DNA of 64,000 bases from Rutstroemia sp. NJR-2017a BVV2 (Eukaryota > Ascomycota > Leotiomycetes > Helotiales > Rutstroemiaceae): NCBI GenBank assembly GCA_002946415.1, contig NJPS01000046.1, positions 1,860,001 to 1,924,000 of the forward strand, in the 5' to 3' direction. Below, piece after piece: positions 24,523 through 36,109 of this stretch. Numbering within the stretch: position 1 is the first letter of the stretch; each line of letters opens with the position of its first letter. The position numbers were made by a program, and so were the translations under genes. The notes below the pieces were generated by a model. It was not told the DNA's origin and ran no database searches. It was given only the letters and a program-made list of their open reading frames with translations.

Positions 24523-25394
24523 TTTTGGATGGGTGCGATGGGATAGGATGGAATGGTATAGGACAGGATATAGGAATGCACCAATGGCGTTTTAGAGGAT
24601 GGTTTTGGAATTACTCGGTGTAGAGCATCATGAGGCGATGAGCAGATACCATGGAGAATGGGATATGGTTACGGATATGGTTACGGATATGGTTACGGTC
24701 ATGGTTTTGGGCATTGGGTTAAAGGAAATTGGAACAATCCATGCCAAATATAAGGCCGGGTCTTATATATTGCAATATAGAGATATGGTGCTGGAGGAAC
24801 TTTGTCGACCTGGTGCAATATTATTTGGGCAGGCTGGAGGTGTGCAGGATTGCTGGAAGGCGTTGGCTTTTCTTGCAATACATGTCATAGATTTGCTTCT
24901 CTCTTTTAACAATGTTTTCCAGAGAAAGGCCTTGCTGTCTCTGATGCTCCTTTACTGCAGAAGTAAACAGGCGACAAGTATGGGTCTGTTGCGAGAGATG
25001 AAGCGAGATAGTACGAAAAGAGACGAAATAAAAAGATATGGAATTAGTGCTCACAGATATGCAAATTCGACCAGAATGACAAACAGAAATAGGATTGTAA
25101 TTTCTATAGGAGAGTAACAAACACGCAAGATTCTCGATAATTTGAAAGTGGTGATTAGCTAGCTAACCAAGAGAACATCCAGCCGGACGCCAGAAACTCC
25201 CTGCTCATGAATTGTATACTAGGAAAAATCACGCTACGTTGAGATACCAATACTTCCGCTAAATCGCACTAACTACCCCGTTGAATCGTAGGATAGCTGA
25301 AGTTTCCTCTAGAGTCTAGACTGCCCCCTAGATTTGCTACGAATCAAAGTTCAGAGTTCCGCATCATCTCCCTCTCACACACCCCACTAACACT
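24523..25394. other. Convergent intergenic spacer with a small satellite
   Basis: No supported gene. A 12-base unit (ATGGTTACGGAT) repeats three times at 24664-24699. An open frame at 24599-25117 (plus) has no recognisable domain and mostly translates this repeat and 3' sequence. Confidence 0.4.
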
Positions 25395-26249
25395 TCATTT
25401 CAAGCCAAACTTCTGCTTCTTGATCCTAGGCACCACACCCAAGAGGATCAAAACCGAAGACACAATCACAGCCCAGCTCTTGATCTTCAACACCTTCACA
25501 TTAAACGTAGTCCACGTAGCAGCGCAGATGGTAGCGAGCATCAGCACCGCAATCACGTAGCCCAGCGCGCGGTGGTATTTGTAGATAGATTTCGCGTTAG
25601 CGACGGACCCGTACAGCGAGGGGGTGAAGTATTGCGTGAAGCCGATTATGGATTGGATGAGCAGGAGGATGTAGGTTATGAGACCGACTGTAAAGGGGAT
25701 TGTTAGATTAGATTAAATCGATGGGATGGGAGCAATGTGGGAACTTACGAATCGCATGCCCGGACTCGAAATGTGTGCCGTTGTGGGCGAATTTATTGAC
25801 TTCGATGACGACGAGCCCGGCGATGAAGATAGATGCTGCGACGCTGTTGAGACTGGCGTGCACGAGTGTGCCGTTGCGTTTTTGGGTCGCGGTGTGTGTG
25901 GGTTGGAGGATGAGCGCGGATTGTAGGAGGACGAGCACACCGGCGGAGTTGAGGAGGGGGTGCGCGGAGAAGAGCATGAGGGGTGACAGGAATATCGAGG
26001 CCCAGATTTGGCCGGCGAGGAGGACGGCGCCGACTTGGGCGATGGGGGCGGTGCCTGGGAGAGGTGTCAGTTGCGGGGGAGGAGATGGAAATGGAGGGAT
26101 TGGAATATGGTCTTACCGATTCCGAGATTGTAATAGAGAGGTAGCCCGTCTTGCTGCGAAGCATCTCCTGCTCTTCCGAGCAAGGGCTCGTCTTCCCCGT
26201 AGCTTGGGTCGTGGGGGTTGTTCTGCGGTATACCGGTAGCAGAAGCCAT
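25395..26249 (-). CDS. Cytochrome b561-type transmembrane protein
   Basis: Three exons in transcript order (26249-26117, 26054-25749, 25687-25395) encode 243 residues with all phases matching. The N-terminus is hydrophilic and carries an acidic dileucine-like motif (EDEPLLGR) typical of vacuolar or endosomal sorting. About six hydrophobic segments follow. His residues sit where b561 proteins bind two haems: FSAHPLLN, VHASLNS, the HFESGH block and YHRALGY. The family moves electrons across membranes, often from ascorbate or another donor to ferric iron or monodehydroascorbate. The soluble DOMON domain found in some relatives is absent. A haem-bearing transmembrane electron carrier is well supported; the electron donor and acceptor are unknown. 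Confidence 0.82.
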
Positions 26250-26966
26250 TGTGCGATCAAGACTTGAAGTTAACGCGAAGAGCTTGGTTGTGCGTCACTA
26301 GGAGAGCAGTCCAAAAGAAAGAAAATGTAGAATCGAAATGTAGAGGATTGGAGAACAGGCGGGTGAGCATCGAGCTTGTATATGAACAGTATTACGAAGT
26401 ACCGGCCAGCCTAGTAGCACAATCCAACATATATGACGCAAAGACTGCGGGGAATACAAGCCAATCAGCGCGCTCGGTTCTGTAAGCAAGATTGGGGAAA
26501 TCACGGATTTAGGAGTGTTATGGCACAATGCAATCCATGCGGCTTATTATTGGTTGTATTTATAGAATGGGGTGCAATGCAAATGCACTTGGATCAAGAT
26601 TGAAGGATTTTTGGCTGAGCTTGAACTTGTTCAGCAGGTTGCAATACTTCCTATTCCGCTAGTGCCGTGCTCGAGTAGATTTACTGCACAGAGAGAGGAG
26701 GGACGATAAAGCTCAGACCATCCAGGATCAGATTCATGCCTGAGGGACAAAATCTGTGCTGCGGGGCAATCTTATCGGCATCGTTATCGGAGGTGCCCGA
26801 GAAGAAAGTTAGTTGCACGCTGGCATTACTCGATAGAAATTGGAAATTGCAAAGTCTTCCACAAATTCACTTTACTTGCAGTGATACCAATTTTCCTTTC
26901 TAGTTTTCCTTTCTTCTTCTCTCCCCAACCTCCATTCATTCAATTACTTCTGTACAACGCAGCAAG
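26250..26966. other. Divergent promoter region before allantoicase
   Basis: About 700 bases between the divergent b561 and allantoicase genes. I see no coding sequence. GATAA-like sites (CTTATCGG at about 26770 and GTTATCGG at about 26782) lie 180-200 bases before the allantoicase ATG. They could be GATA-factor sites, which commonly control purine catabolism in fungi; this link is an inference. Confidence 0.35.
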
Positions 26967-28249
26967 ATGGCGTTCGAGACTGAATATAAGACAGAGGATG
27001 TTGTGGTCACACGAGTGCCAGCGGACAAGATTGACACCACTTTTCGCTCTTCTACTATTGGTAAGTGCTTCTGAAACATCGTGTAGCAAAGCTGGAAGAA
27101 AGTCCCCGGGTAGCCTCGGATGCTGTTCTGTAGATCTAATTGTGCCCATATCTTCGTGGACACTGAAAGAGTGTGTCTCAACATATTGAGGGCATTGCTA
27201 GGGAACACCAGCTGTAGCAGGAGAGAAACAGAAGTCAAGGTCTTGCAGCATGCAGATGGCTGACACTTTCATTAGATCTAATTTCGGGAACTCTTGGCGG
27301 AAAAGTCCTTTCCTTTTCCGATGAATGGTTTGCGGAAGCAAATAACCTCATCACTCCTACCCCGCCCATTAGACAACCAGGTAAAATGGTTTTCACTGGA
27401 GCCTGGTACGATGGATGGGAAACACGCAGACACAATACTGAGCCTTTTGATTATGTTGTCATTCGTCTCGGTGTAGCCTCTGGGACGGTTGAAGGTGTAG
27501 AAGTTGACACTGCCTTCTTCAGCGGTAACCATGCACCAGCTATCTCAGTAGAGGGTGTTTTCAGTGACAATGACGAGGAAGTCGTCAGCTGGAAGGGAGG
27601 TCGGGGAAAATGGGAGACTATTGTTGGCCTACAAGAATGTGGTCCTTCTCAGCGGTTTGGTTGGAAGCTAAATGTCCCAACCACGAAGGCATACACACAC
27701 GTGAGGTTGAATATGTACCCAGATGGTGGTATTGCTAGATTCAGGCTCTTTGGTCATGCCGTGCCAGTTTTCCCAGAAGACAAGAATGCTATCTTTGATT
27801 TAGCTGCCGCTCAAAATGGAGGTGTTGCTATCTCTTGCAGCGATCAACACTTCGGTGTCATCGCAAATCTGATACTTCCCGGCCGCGGAAAGGATATGGG
27901 TGATGGATGGGAGACGTCGAGATCTCGGGAAAAGGGCCATGTGGACTGGGCTATCATACGCCTTGGGGCACCAGGCACCATTGACAACTTGATTGTCGAT
28001 ACAGCTTTCTTTAGAGGAAACTTCCCACAAAAGGTGAAGGTTGAAGCTATCAACTGGAGTGGAGAGGGCGAGCCAGGGGTATCAGCCGAGGGATGGACTG
28101 AGGTTGTTGAAGCCAGTAAGACGAGTGCTGACAAGGAGCACGAGTTCGATTCATTGGTGAAGGATAAAACTTTTACCCACGTTAAGTTGGTTATGATTCC
28201 AGATGGTGGAGTGAAGAGGATTCGTGTTTTAGGAAGGAGAAGCGTTTAA
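26967..28249 (+). CDS. DAL2: Allantoicase (EC 3.5.3.4)
   Basis: Two exons (26967-27060, 27276-28249) encode 355 residues; the 215-base intron is the longest I used, and its ends are GTAAGT and TTAG in phase. The protein hydrolyses allantoate to ureidoglycolate and urea in purine degradation. Two homologous halves are visible. The first has GGKVLSFSDEWFAEANNLI, GAWYDGWETRRHN, DTAFFSGNHAP and MYPDGGIARFRLFG. The second repeats the pattern with GDGWETSRSR, DTAFFRGNFP and MIPDGGVKRIRVLG. The length matches fungal allantoicases. It should let the fungus use purines or allantoin as nitrogen sources. No other purine-catabolic gene is nearby. Confidence 0.95.
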
Positions 28250-28751
28250 AAGCCAGGCAAGGAGCATGGGCCTTGGCTGGCGCATCTGTGTTGTAACTCA
28301 TTCAGAAAGACGATGCCCTTCTCGGTCATGTAAAGTACCTTGAGTGGCACCTTTGAAATCAACATGAAGCCACCCATTTCATCTATCCGCAGAGATTTTG
28401 TTCAATTAATGGTGATGTGTGGTGATGTGCATAAGGATAATTAAACTGATTCCAAGAGGAACATAGCAAGGCTGAATTTAGACGGCACAGCCCGTTGCTT
28501 TTGCTGGTGAAACCTTGCATCGCACGGACCACTCTTGGTGACTTTCAATGCGCAACATTGCATTGTGCGGCGTCATTCAAAAGTCCAGGTCACCCATCAG
28601 AGCGGCTTCCGTGTGAAACAACTCGACTTTCCCAATTATTGGTACGCTCACCAGCTCCTGGTCTACATATCAGCATCTGCAGCCTGGGAACTACAGCCAA
28701 TTAGAGTGCAGCAAATGTTTGCGGAGTACATGTGGTCTCCTAGCTGTTGTG
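28250..28751. other. Intergenic spacer
   Basis: Allantoicase 3' sequence and the leader of the next gene, both on the plus strand. I see no further gene. Confidence 0.4.
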
Positions 28752-31309
28752 ATGGACATCGGGGACAATAATGGAGATCTCGGTGGTGGTTTTGGAGAGG
28801 AAGTGAAGACGCCACGAGCACTACCCGATGATTTGCCAAAGTCACTGGACGATCGAAAGAATGTGTCTGCGGAGTATGCACCCGAGACGGAGATGTACGA
28901 TGCCTGGCAGGGTAGGACAGTCCCGGTCACAAATGCAAATCATGGTTCTAACATAATTAGGACAATCACAATTCCTGACGACGCCCGTCCTGGCCAAACC
29001 ACTAGAATTCAAGAGCTTGTCGCTGGATAACGACGACTTCGACGACGATATCACAAAACAAAAAATAGGAGACAGCGATACTAGATTGATGGAGATGTTG
29101 GCTGCCCAAGCGGCTCACAGAGATGGCTCGGCGAGCGAGGACGAAGATGCGGTAGCGACAGACGCAAACCTTTCGATCGAAGAGAAGAAGGATATACTAC
29201 AGAAGGCATTGAATATGGCAGCCAGCAATGGCGATATGGATCGCATAGAAAGGATACTGAATGGAAAGGCGAAGGATCTGGTGGATGTGAATGCGCCGGA
29301 TGAAGAGGGCACGGCGCCAATTATATACGCCAGCTGTTTTGTGAGGATATTGCTAAATTTGGTCGAACCCTACTAATATCTTCTAGGGGCACGAAGCAGT
29401 TGTGACTGCACTTCTAGATGCGGGCGCGGATGTTGACAAGCAGGATCGGAATCAATGGAGCGCTCTAATGTGGGCAATGACAAATAGACACAAGGGAATT
29501 GCCAAAGCGCTTCTTGATCGGGGTGCATCTGTCGATGTCAAATCTTCAACCGGGAGAACTGCATTCGATTTTGTCGCTCCTGAAAGCGAAATTGCTGATT
29601 ATCTACATGATAGCGGGTATAACATTGGAAACGCAGGCGTCACAGATGATTTTTACAACCCAGGATTTTCGCAAGATCGATTCGAGGAAGAAATGGCCGA
29701 GAATGAAATGCGAAGACGAATGATGATGGAAAGTGCTAGGGATCTGGAAGTTGACCTTGGGAATGTGGGGATTGACGACCAACCAGAATCGCCGGAAGAG
29801 TTGGAAGAAGAAGCTCAAGAGTTTGATTGGACCCGTTGTTTGCATGATCAGATGTTTGTCTTTCAGGAGAGCGAACTAGGACGAATTCTTGATATTATCA
29901 TCACGAATATGTCACCACAAAGATCGCCTTCTCAGAAGCCAGTACCAGCGAACATGATCTTTCTCAGTGCAAGGTATGCTCACTATCATGCAAGCCATGA
30001 TCTTCTGGCGAAACTACTTATTAGTGCGATGGATAAGATCAACGATGTAGTGGAGGCTCATCAATGGGATATGACCATTCTGGCTTTTTGGATTTCCAAT
30101 GCCACATTGCTGTTACATTATCTGAAGAAGGACGCTGGACTTTCTGAATCAACATCGGAGTTTCAGCTTCAGCTTGCGGAGTTGATTAACGAGATTTTCA
30201 TCTTGATCATTCGGGACGCTGAAAGAAGAATGGATAAAGTTCTTGACTCAGCCATGTTAGAGCATGAGACTATTCCCGGGTTCGAGGACGTTACCTTCCA
30301 GCATGAATGGAAAATCTTCAAGAGGAAAGCTGCCGTCAAGGAAGTGCCAATTGAGAAACGATTCCGACCTCCCTCGCCAAAGCAGAGAGCCAAGCCCTCG
30401 CCCCGCAATGTAACATCATTATTATCTTCAACCCTCTTCGTCTTAGATTTATACGATATACATTCTGTTATCACATCTCAGATATTAGCTCAATTGCTAT
30501 ACTGGCTTGGCGCCGAGCTTTTCAACAGAATCATGTCTAACAGGAAATACTTGGCCCGCACCAAGGCTATGCAAATACGCATGAATATATCCAGTTTAGA
30601 GGAATGGGCGCGAACGAACAATCGACAACCGGAACATTATGAGCACGGCTCTATGACCTCGAGCGGAGAGATGACGATCGAAGCCGCCCGGAGGCATCTT
30701 GCACCCGTGGTTCAATTACTACAGTGGTTGCAGTGTTTCTCGTCACTGGGACAAGATGACCTTGAGGCTTTGGTTGGAACCTTACAGCAACTCACGCGCC
30801 TAACGCCACAACAACTAATCCACTCGGTAAAACACTATCGAGCCGAAGTCGGAGAAAAAGGTCTCCCCAAAAGCGCCATGAACTACCTCATCAACCTGCA
30901 AGAAGAAGCCCGCCTCCGCAAAGAACGCCAACGCCACTCCCAAAACGCGCGCAATATCAGCGCACCCTCGACCCCCGCCAAAAAAGGCACCAACAGCGTG
31001 CCCGCAACCCCTGAATCCAACGGCAAAGAAGCAAAACCACAGTCGCCATACGAAGAAGACCCTCTGGACGACGACGACGATTTACCCGGAAACTTGCTCC
31101 TGGATCCGGCGCTCATGTTGCCGTTTTCCCTCCCCTCGAGCACGGATATGCTGGTTAGTTATGGGGCGGGCTTTGGTGGCATGAATAGAGAGAGGGAGAG
31201 AAAGTATATTCCTACGGTGCCGCCGGAGTTTTTGGCGAAGTTGGATTTGAGTGGCGGGAGGGCGCAATCGACGTTTCAGGAGAGGGATTGGGAGAATGAG
31301 GAGTTGTGA
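28752..31309 (+). CDS. Ankyrin-repeat and DIL-domain protein
   Basis: Three exons (28752-28911, 28961-29340, 29387-31309) encode 820 residues with phases matching at both 46-49-base introns. An acidic N-terminus leads into ankyrin repeats at about 125-250 (APDEEGTAPIIYASCF, GHEAVVTALLDAGADVDKQD, ALLDRGASVDVKSSTG). A long helical region then matches the DIL (dilute) domain that forms the cargo-binding tail of class V myosins: LHDQMFVFQESELGRILDII, then ILAFWISNATLLLHYLKKD, then LFVLDLYDIHSVITSQILAQ, ending near residue 690. The motor domain is absent. Fungi have such motor-free ankyrin-DIL proteins, thought to act in membrane traffic or cell polarity. The C-terminal 130 residues are low complexity and acidic. 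The family call is firm; the cellular role is inferred. Confidence 0.9.
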
Positions 31310-32278
31310 GGGAGGGGTGGGTGGGGAAGTGTGAAAAGATGGAGGGAAATGGGAAAGTTGGGGAAAGCATTGGCATGGGTGGCGTTTAGAGGCGTTTTTT
31401 GTCATCGTCGTATCTTATAGGAGAGAGAGGAAACAATGGTGAGAAGAAGGGACGAGACGCGATGACAGTATGCTGTCTTTCTATGTGCCGTGTTGTTGTC
31501 TGACGTAGCATCGATGGAAGAGAGGTATATCTAGAAGCCCGGACTTTTTTGAAAGCATAAATCAGGAATATTCAGTATAACTGATTAGCTAGGTGTGGAG
31601 AATAGATAGAGAAACAGAATCAGATATTGTTGTCGTATACCCCCGGGCCTGTCTTATGCTGGAGTTGCAGATGTTAGTCTGTTCGATTGTGATCCACGAA
31701 CACACGGAATTTCGTTCATGAGATTGCGGGTGGCTGGTGTTGTACTTGTACGGAGTTCGGTAATGGTTGTGGGTGTACATATGTGTAAGACTGAGTTACC
31801 GATACTGAGAGAGGAGTCTTACATGGTGAGATTATGGAAGGGAAGTGGATACCCGAGACGGAGAGATCGTGTAAGATTACAGAGACGGCTTTTGTACGAG
31901 TGGATATACAGCTAGGCGTAAGGGGATGGGATTCCGAGGGCGAAGGGCAGATTTGGAGGGACGTGTGGTTACTGGAAGGGGAGCTTGGGGAAGGTGTTCG
32001 GGGGATGGATATGCTGTGAATGATGGGTGTTAGGTGAGTGCTGGGCGTGGTATAAAAGCTTTGTCTCGTGTTCTGGTTTATTGTACTGTGCTGTGCTACT
32101 TTTTATGCTGTTCTTATTGTTCGGACTAGTCTCCGATCATTTGGTTATTAAGCATTGCCGATGAATTTACTAGAAGTACGTATGCTCTGGTATATCTACA
32201 GACTTAAGATAATGCTAAGGATAGGAACTTTGGTTTGATTTATCTATATCTGCGATCGCTAGCATCCCAGCACTTTCT
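31310..32278. other. Convergent intergenic spacer
   Basis: No supported gene between the ankyrin/DIL gene (plus) and the WWxxGT family gene (minus). This stretch marks the change from conserved genes to the accessory region. Confidence 0.4.
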
Positions 32279-33079
32279 TCATGCATTCCCCAGTTCAATC
32301 CCATAATCCGATCCTTTCACAGTGAACGTGATCTCATTAGACGCTGGAAGTATGATCTTGGGACGCAGTGTGTGACTCTCGCTTCCGAACTGGATCTTCG
32401 TATGTTTATGATCCTACATTCAGTCAGCAGATATTCCATGCGCAAGCAAGACCTATTACCTCGAATGTCCCCCAATCCCACCATGGAACAGCACCTCCGT
32501 CAACGTGATACGTACATGTATCTTCAACAACGAACTTCTCTGCAGTCGAGAAGAAGATATCGGCGTTCATTGATGAAGTGACACTCTGGCCAGGCAAGAG
32601 ACTTACGAAAGTATGATGGTTTTTTCTAACAATGGTATCTTGTGTCGCCCAGTCAATCGGAAACCCGCACTCCTCGTCACTGTCATCACCACGCATACCA
32701 CTCCCTTCGGCTGATTCGCCATAAATCATCATTGGCTCTACGCCTCTAGAAGTATTATGGAGTAGGCTTAAGGCGGTTGGATCTGTTGCGGTGTAGTTCT
32801 TATTGAAGATTATAGGACGACCTGGTCCTGAGAAGAGTGGTGAGCTTTCACCAATATATGTAATCGTAGTTTCGAGCTTGAACTCGCTCTTCTTAGTAAG
32901 TATATCGGCACCCGACAGCGATATTGAGAAGATTGGAGTAGAAGCACTGCAGCAGATTGTTAGTGAGCATAACGCAGTTTTGTAAGATGTTACTGTTCTA
33001 ACATCTTTGTATTTTCAAGAAGCTCTGGTGTTTGAGGTTGCATTTTGCCAACGGCATCTTCTGAGAGTTCGGATGCCAT
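32279..33079 (-). CDS. Uncharacterised beta-rich protein, WWxxGT family, intact copy
   Basis: Three exons in transcript order (33079-32994, 32946-32460, 32413-32279) encode 235 residues, with phases matching at both introns. I do not recognise the family. The protein starts with a short helical N-terminus, then alternating hydrophobic patterns typical of a beta sandwich (PIFSISLSGADIL, LETTITYIGE), an acidic loop, SLLPGQSVTSS, GGAVPWWDWGTFEDHKH and the closing strand PASNEITFTV. There is no signal peptide. Two broken paralogues lie at 46.2-47.8 kb. One shares the same phase-0 intron exactly after the GTxE motif, which strongly supports these exon ends. The PGQS block followed by strands recalls the N-terminal beta domains of M35 peptidases; this is a weak resemblance only. 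An extra 5' exon from an ATG at 33152 is possible. Confidence 0.75.
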
Positions 33080-33720
33080 ATCGCCGAATACCACTAATAA
33101 TAATCTTAGGTCTATATCGAACCCTCAGAGACATACTGGTTAGCCGCCATGGCTTTCTAGAGCAGGTGACATCTGTGTCCACTGTTCATGTCCAAAGTCC
33201 CAGAAAGCTGCAACTATATGTTAGTGCACTATATTTCACGTCAGCAACAGCACGAAGGATTCTCGATCTACTATTCGAAGATGTGGTCACAAAAGATAAC
33301 CAATTGTCTTTCTGGTCATCAAGGAAGATGTGGATAAATCAACTGTGCCGCCGGAGTTTTTGCAAAATACAGTAAGCGTTTGTTGTTGTTTTGTGGTCCA
33401 AACTGTTGGTATGCAATGAACCGGGTAGTGAAAACAGGGTACAGACAACAGTTGGGGGCCTTTAGTATCGTCGTTTGCCAAATTGCTTGATATGGACCTC
33501 TACGTACTGGAAATATCCTTACGTTAAATGCCAATAATCACCAACTTTTGTATTGGATACGTGGGTCTAAGGCATTAATGGCCGCAGAAGGCACAGTAAA
33601 GAATTCCTCAAGGATGTGACAGGAGGTATAAAATGTGGTTGACTCTCCCCAAACCTCTTTCAATTGATCAATTTTTCAAAATACTGTTTGTCCCAAAATA
33701 TCACAATCAAACTTTCAATT
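33080..33720. other. Divergent promoter region
   Basis: Sequence between the WWxxGT gene (minus) and the alpha/beta hydrolase (plus). No coding sequence is evident apart from the possible extra 5' exon of the WWxxGT gene near 33125-33152. Confidence 0.4.
33625..33633 (+). promoter_or_regulatory. Probable TATA box of the alpha/beta hydrolase gene
   Basis: The sequence GGTATAAAA lies about 90 bases before the hydrolase ATG, a normal distance for a fungal TATA element. No competing start codon lies between. Confidence 0.45.
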
Positions 33721-34625
33721 ATGCCTCGTCCCGCCTCCAAGACGGTTTTCGTTCTGGTGCCAGGCGCTTCTCAAAGCCCTGCACACTATGGCTATCTGCT
33801 TCATCTCCTCCTTACACGCGGTCACCCTGTATACTCCGCTATACTCCCAAGCACAGGAAGTAACAAGAACGTCACAGTACAAGATGACGCAGACTATGTG
33901 CGTGAACAAATGCTTCTTCCAATTCTGGACATTGAACAACACAATGTGATCATGATCATGCACTCCTACAGGTGGGAATCTCCTGTCTGTTTTGATATGT
34001 TTTACTAACTGTACAAATTGTGTAGTGGCGTTCCGGGTAGTGCTGCCGCTTTAGGCTTGGGTAAGAAAGAGCGTGCGGCCGCTGGCAAGAGTACTTCTGT
34101 CTTAGGACAGATTTACATCGCCTCGCTCTTGATCAAAGGAGGTGACGGCGGGGACATTGTTGCAGCTCTCGGTGGCCAGCTCCCACCTCATATTTCTCCT
34201 AATGTAAGTGTTATTTTACTACACCACATCATTGTTCGTATCTTATTTGGTTCTAACAAGCTGCTTAGAAAGCTGCTGGTATCCTTACCTGTGACGACCC
34301 TGCTCCACCATTGTACGGCGACGTCACCCCGAAGGAGTTCCAAGATGCTGTTGTGCTATCTACTTTGTGTCCTAGCTATGCTGCATGGCATAGTCCGTGC
34401 CCACGAGCATCTTGGGACTCGGAGGCGTTCAAGAGCAGGATTGCCTTTGTTCGTACTCTGAAAGACAAAGGTGTCCCTCTTGAGATCCAAGATATGATAA
34501 TCAAGGGGACAGGAGAGGAATGGATCATCAAGGATATAGATACTGGTCATAGCCCGAACTTATCAGCACCAGAAAAACTCTTCGATATTTTGGAAGAGCT
34601 CGGAAAGCACTTTGAGAGTTTGTAG
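33721..34625 (+). CDS. Small alpha/beta hydrolase
   Basis: Three exons (33721-33971, 34026-34203, 34269-34625) encode 261 residues, all in phase. The fold is shown by an N-terminal strand and oxyanion loop (FVLVPGASQSPAHYGYL), the segment LTRGHPVYSAILPS, the nucleophile region IMIMHSYSGVPGSAA (Ser in HSYSG, assembled across intron 1) and a late catalytic His in DTGHSPNLSAPEKL. This layout is that of single-domain AB-hydrolase-1 proteins such as methyl esterases, and the length is normal. No signal peptide is visible, so it is probably cytosolic. It lies next to the repeat peptide and UstYa-like genes and a damaged copy of its 3' end lies beyond UstYa, so it may belong to that locus. The substrate is unknown. 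Confidence 0.85.
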
Positions 34626-34994
34626 TCGGTTCATAAGAGGGATCAGGACTGGTCAATTCTTGAAGTCGTCGAGGGTGTCTTGGGAACTGGTAATGGGTAT
34701 ATAAAGCCCAAAGCTAGACTCTACATATTAACTTGAAAAGCGTGGCCAAGACTCGATAATTAAAGACGTTCTCAATTTATCATACATTCAGAGAGAAAGC
34801 AAAAAGGAATAGTAGTGATTGGTTGATATCTAACTAAAATTTGTACTATTCAGCCCTGAATGAACTTCTTCAACTTGGTGATACTCTTAAAATTCCTCAT
34901 CAACAAAACCCAGCACGAATCGAAAAAAACAGAAGACAGATGAGCTACCCAGCCTCCAACCATATCAACAACGTGCCGGGTATAACTTCCCAAC
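34626..34994. other. Convergent intergenic spacer
   Basis: 3' flanks of the hydrolase (plus) and of the repeat peptide gene (minus). No gene seen. Confidence 0.5.
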
Positions 34995-35318
34995 CTAACC
35001 CTCGTGTTCGTAAGTACCAAAGGCCGTGTTAACAACAGCGTTCTCAGGGGTAGCTGCACGAGGTCCGTTGCCATTGTGGTCGTAAGTGCCAAACGCCGTG
35101 TTAACTACAGCATTATCGGGAGCAGCTGCATGGGGTCCGTTGCCGTGGTCGTAGGTGCCAAAGGCGGTGTTAACTACAGCACTGCCGGGGGCAGCTGCGC
35201 GAGCCTCGTTGCCGTGAGGATCAAATCGGGTGTTGAGAACGGCCCCAGTGCTAGTTGTGATTGGAGCAGCAGCGGCAGCGCTCACCATGGAGGCTATGAG
35301 GAGGGCCTTGAGTTGCAT
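34995..35318 (-). CDS. Secreted tandem-repeat protein, candidate RiPP precursor
   Basis: A single exon encodes 107 residues from the ATG at 35318; the frame opens 15 bases earlier with a non-ATG codon. Residues 1-19 form a clean signal peptide (basic MQLK start, hydrophobic core, Ala-rich cleavage region before PITT). The rest is four tandem units of about 20-24 residues. The first is degenerate (AVLNTRFDPHGNEARAAAP). The next three share AVVNTAFGTY, then Asp or Glu, then His, followed in two by Gly/Asn/Pro and AAAP or AATP. There is no Cys and no dibasic Kex2 site; only single Arg or His precedes the AAxP spacer. A signal peptide plus repeated Tyr-containing cores, divergent from a UstYa-like gene, matches the layout of dikaritin-type RiPP precursors. 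The missing KR sites are a departure from known ones. It could instead be a structural secreted repeat protein. Confidence 0.75.
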   Translation of the reverse strand: MQLKALLIASMVSAAAAAPITTSTGAVLNTRFDPHGNEARAAAPGSAVVNTAFGTYDHGNGPHAAAPDNAVVNTAFGTYDHNGNGPRAATPENAVVNTAFGTYEHEG

Positions 35319-35457
35319 GATGGAAGCGAGCAATGAAGTAGACTATAAGTAGTTTTGGCTGAGTAGAGAGATTGAAACTTGAATCCTTGATTGGAATTTG
35401 ATTTAGATGTTAGATGAAGATTTCAGGTCCGTAAAAGAAAAGGAGAAAATTCCTCTG

Positions 35458-35467
35458 TTATATATAG
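35458..35467 (-). promoter_or_regulatory. Probable TATA box of the repeat-peptide gene
   Basis: A TATATA run lies about 140 bases upstream of the precursor ATG in the divergent promoter region. Confidence 0.4.
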
Positions 35468-35564
35468 TAGGTGGATCATATTCAAGTCAAACGGGATTGG
35501 TCTGGTATTCGCAGTTTTGCACTACGGAGGTTGTTAGATGATAGTTACGCTGCGGTGTATATAG

Positions 35565-35862
35565 GTGAATAGTTCCAAGGAAATCTTGATTTGCATGTTT
35601 GACTACTGGTATTATTGATCACGCAACTGCTGTCCTATTCACCATGCTGTCAGCACCTGGTCACCGATACAATAATTCTTTAGTGAATTATACTAAGATC
35701 AAATACGACATTCATGTCTGTGTTTATTAGATAATAGCTAGGTTGTGTTGAATACAGTTCCAAGAAAAACTTGATTTGTAAGTTGCCAGTGGCAATTGCT
35801 AATACTCTCAACACCGAGTCCCCGAGATAAGGGTTCTTTAGTGAATCATGCTGAGATCATCA
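35565..35862. repeat. Diverged direct repeat in the divergent promoter
   Basis: Copy A (about 35565-35703) and copy B (about 35749-35862) share, in the same order, a GTTCCAAG block, a CTTGATTTG block, a CACCGA block and TTCTTTAGTGAATYATRCT. They are offset by about 180 bases with gaps between blocks. Both copies sit between the repeat-peptide and UstYa-like start codons. Confidence 0.65.
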
Positions 35863-36109
35863 ACTGTAAAGGTCGCATCATCCGAAATTGGGGCAGACTG
35901 GCAGGAAGGATTTACCCAGAATACCCTGATCATCTGACTGGAAAGCGGCTTGATGGATAAGTCTGAATAAAACACACTTCCCACTAAACATCCTTCTCAG
36001 AAATAACCACTCACTTGTCACCCCTTTTCGAACGGCGGAGAATATCATCTTAGTACCTTTCAAGCACAATCAAGACTACTTCTGTTCTTTCAGGCGTTCA
36101 ATACCGACC

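Noticed and set aside
24664..24699. Short regular repeats as a CRISPR-like array
   Set aside because: Three head-to-tail 12-base units with no spacers, in a eukaryotic genome.
34995..35318. Repeat protein as an alpha-pheromone precursor
   Set aside because: No Trp/Cys-type pheromone repeats and no Kex2 or EA-dipeptide processing pattern.
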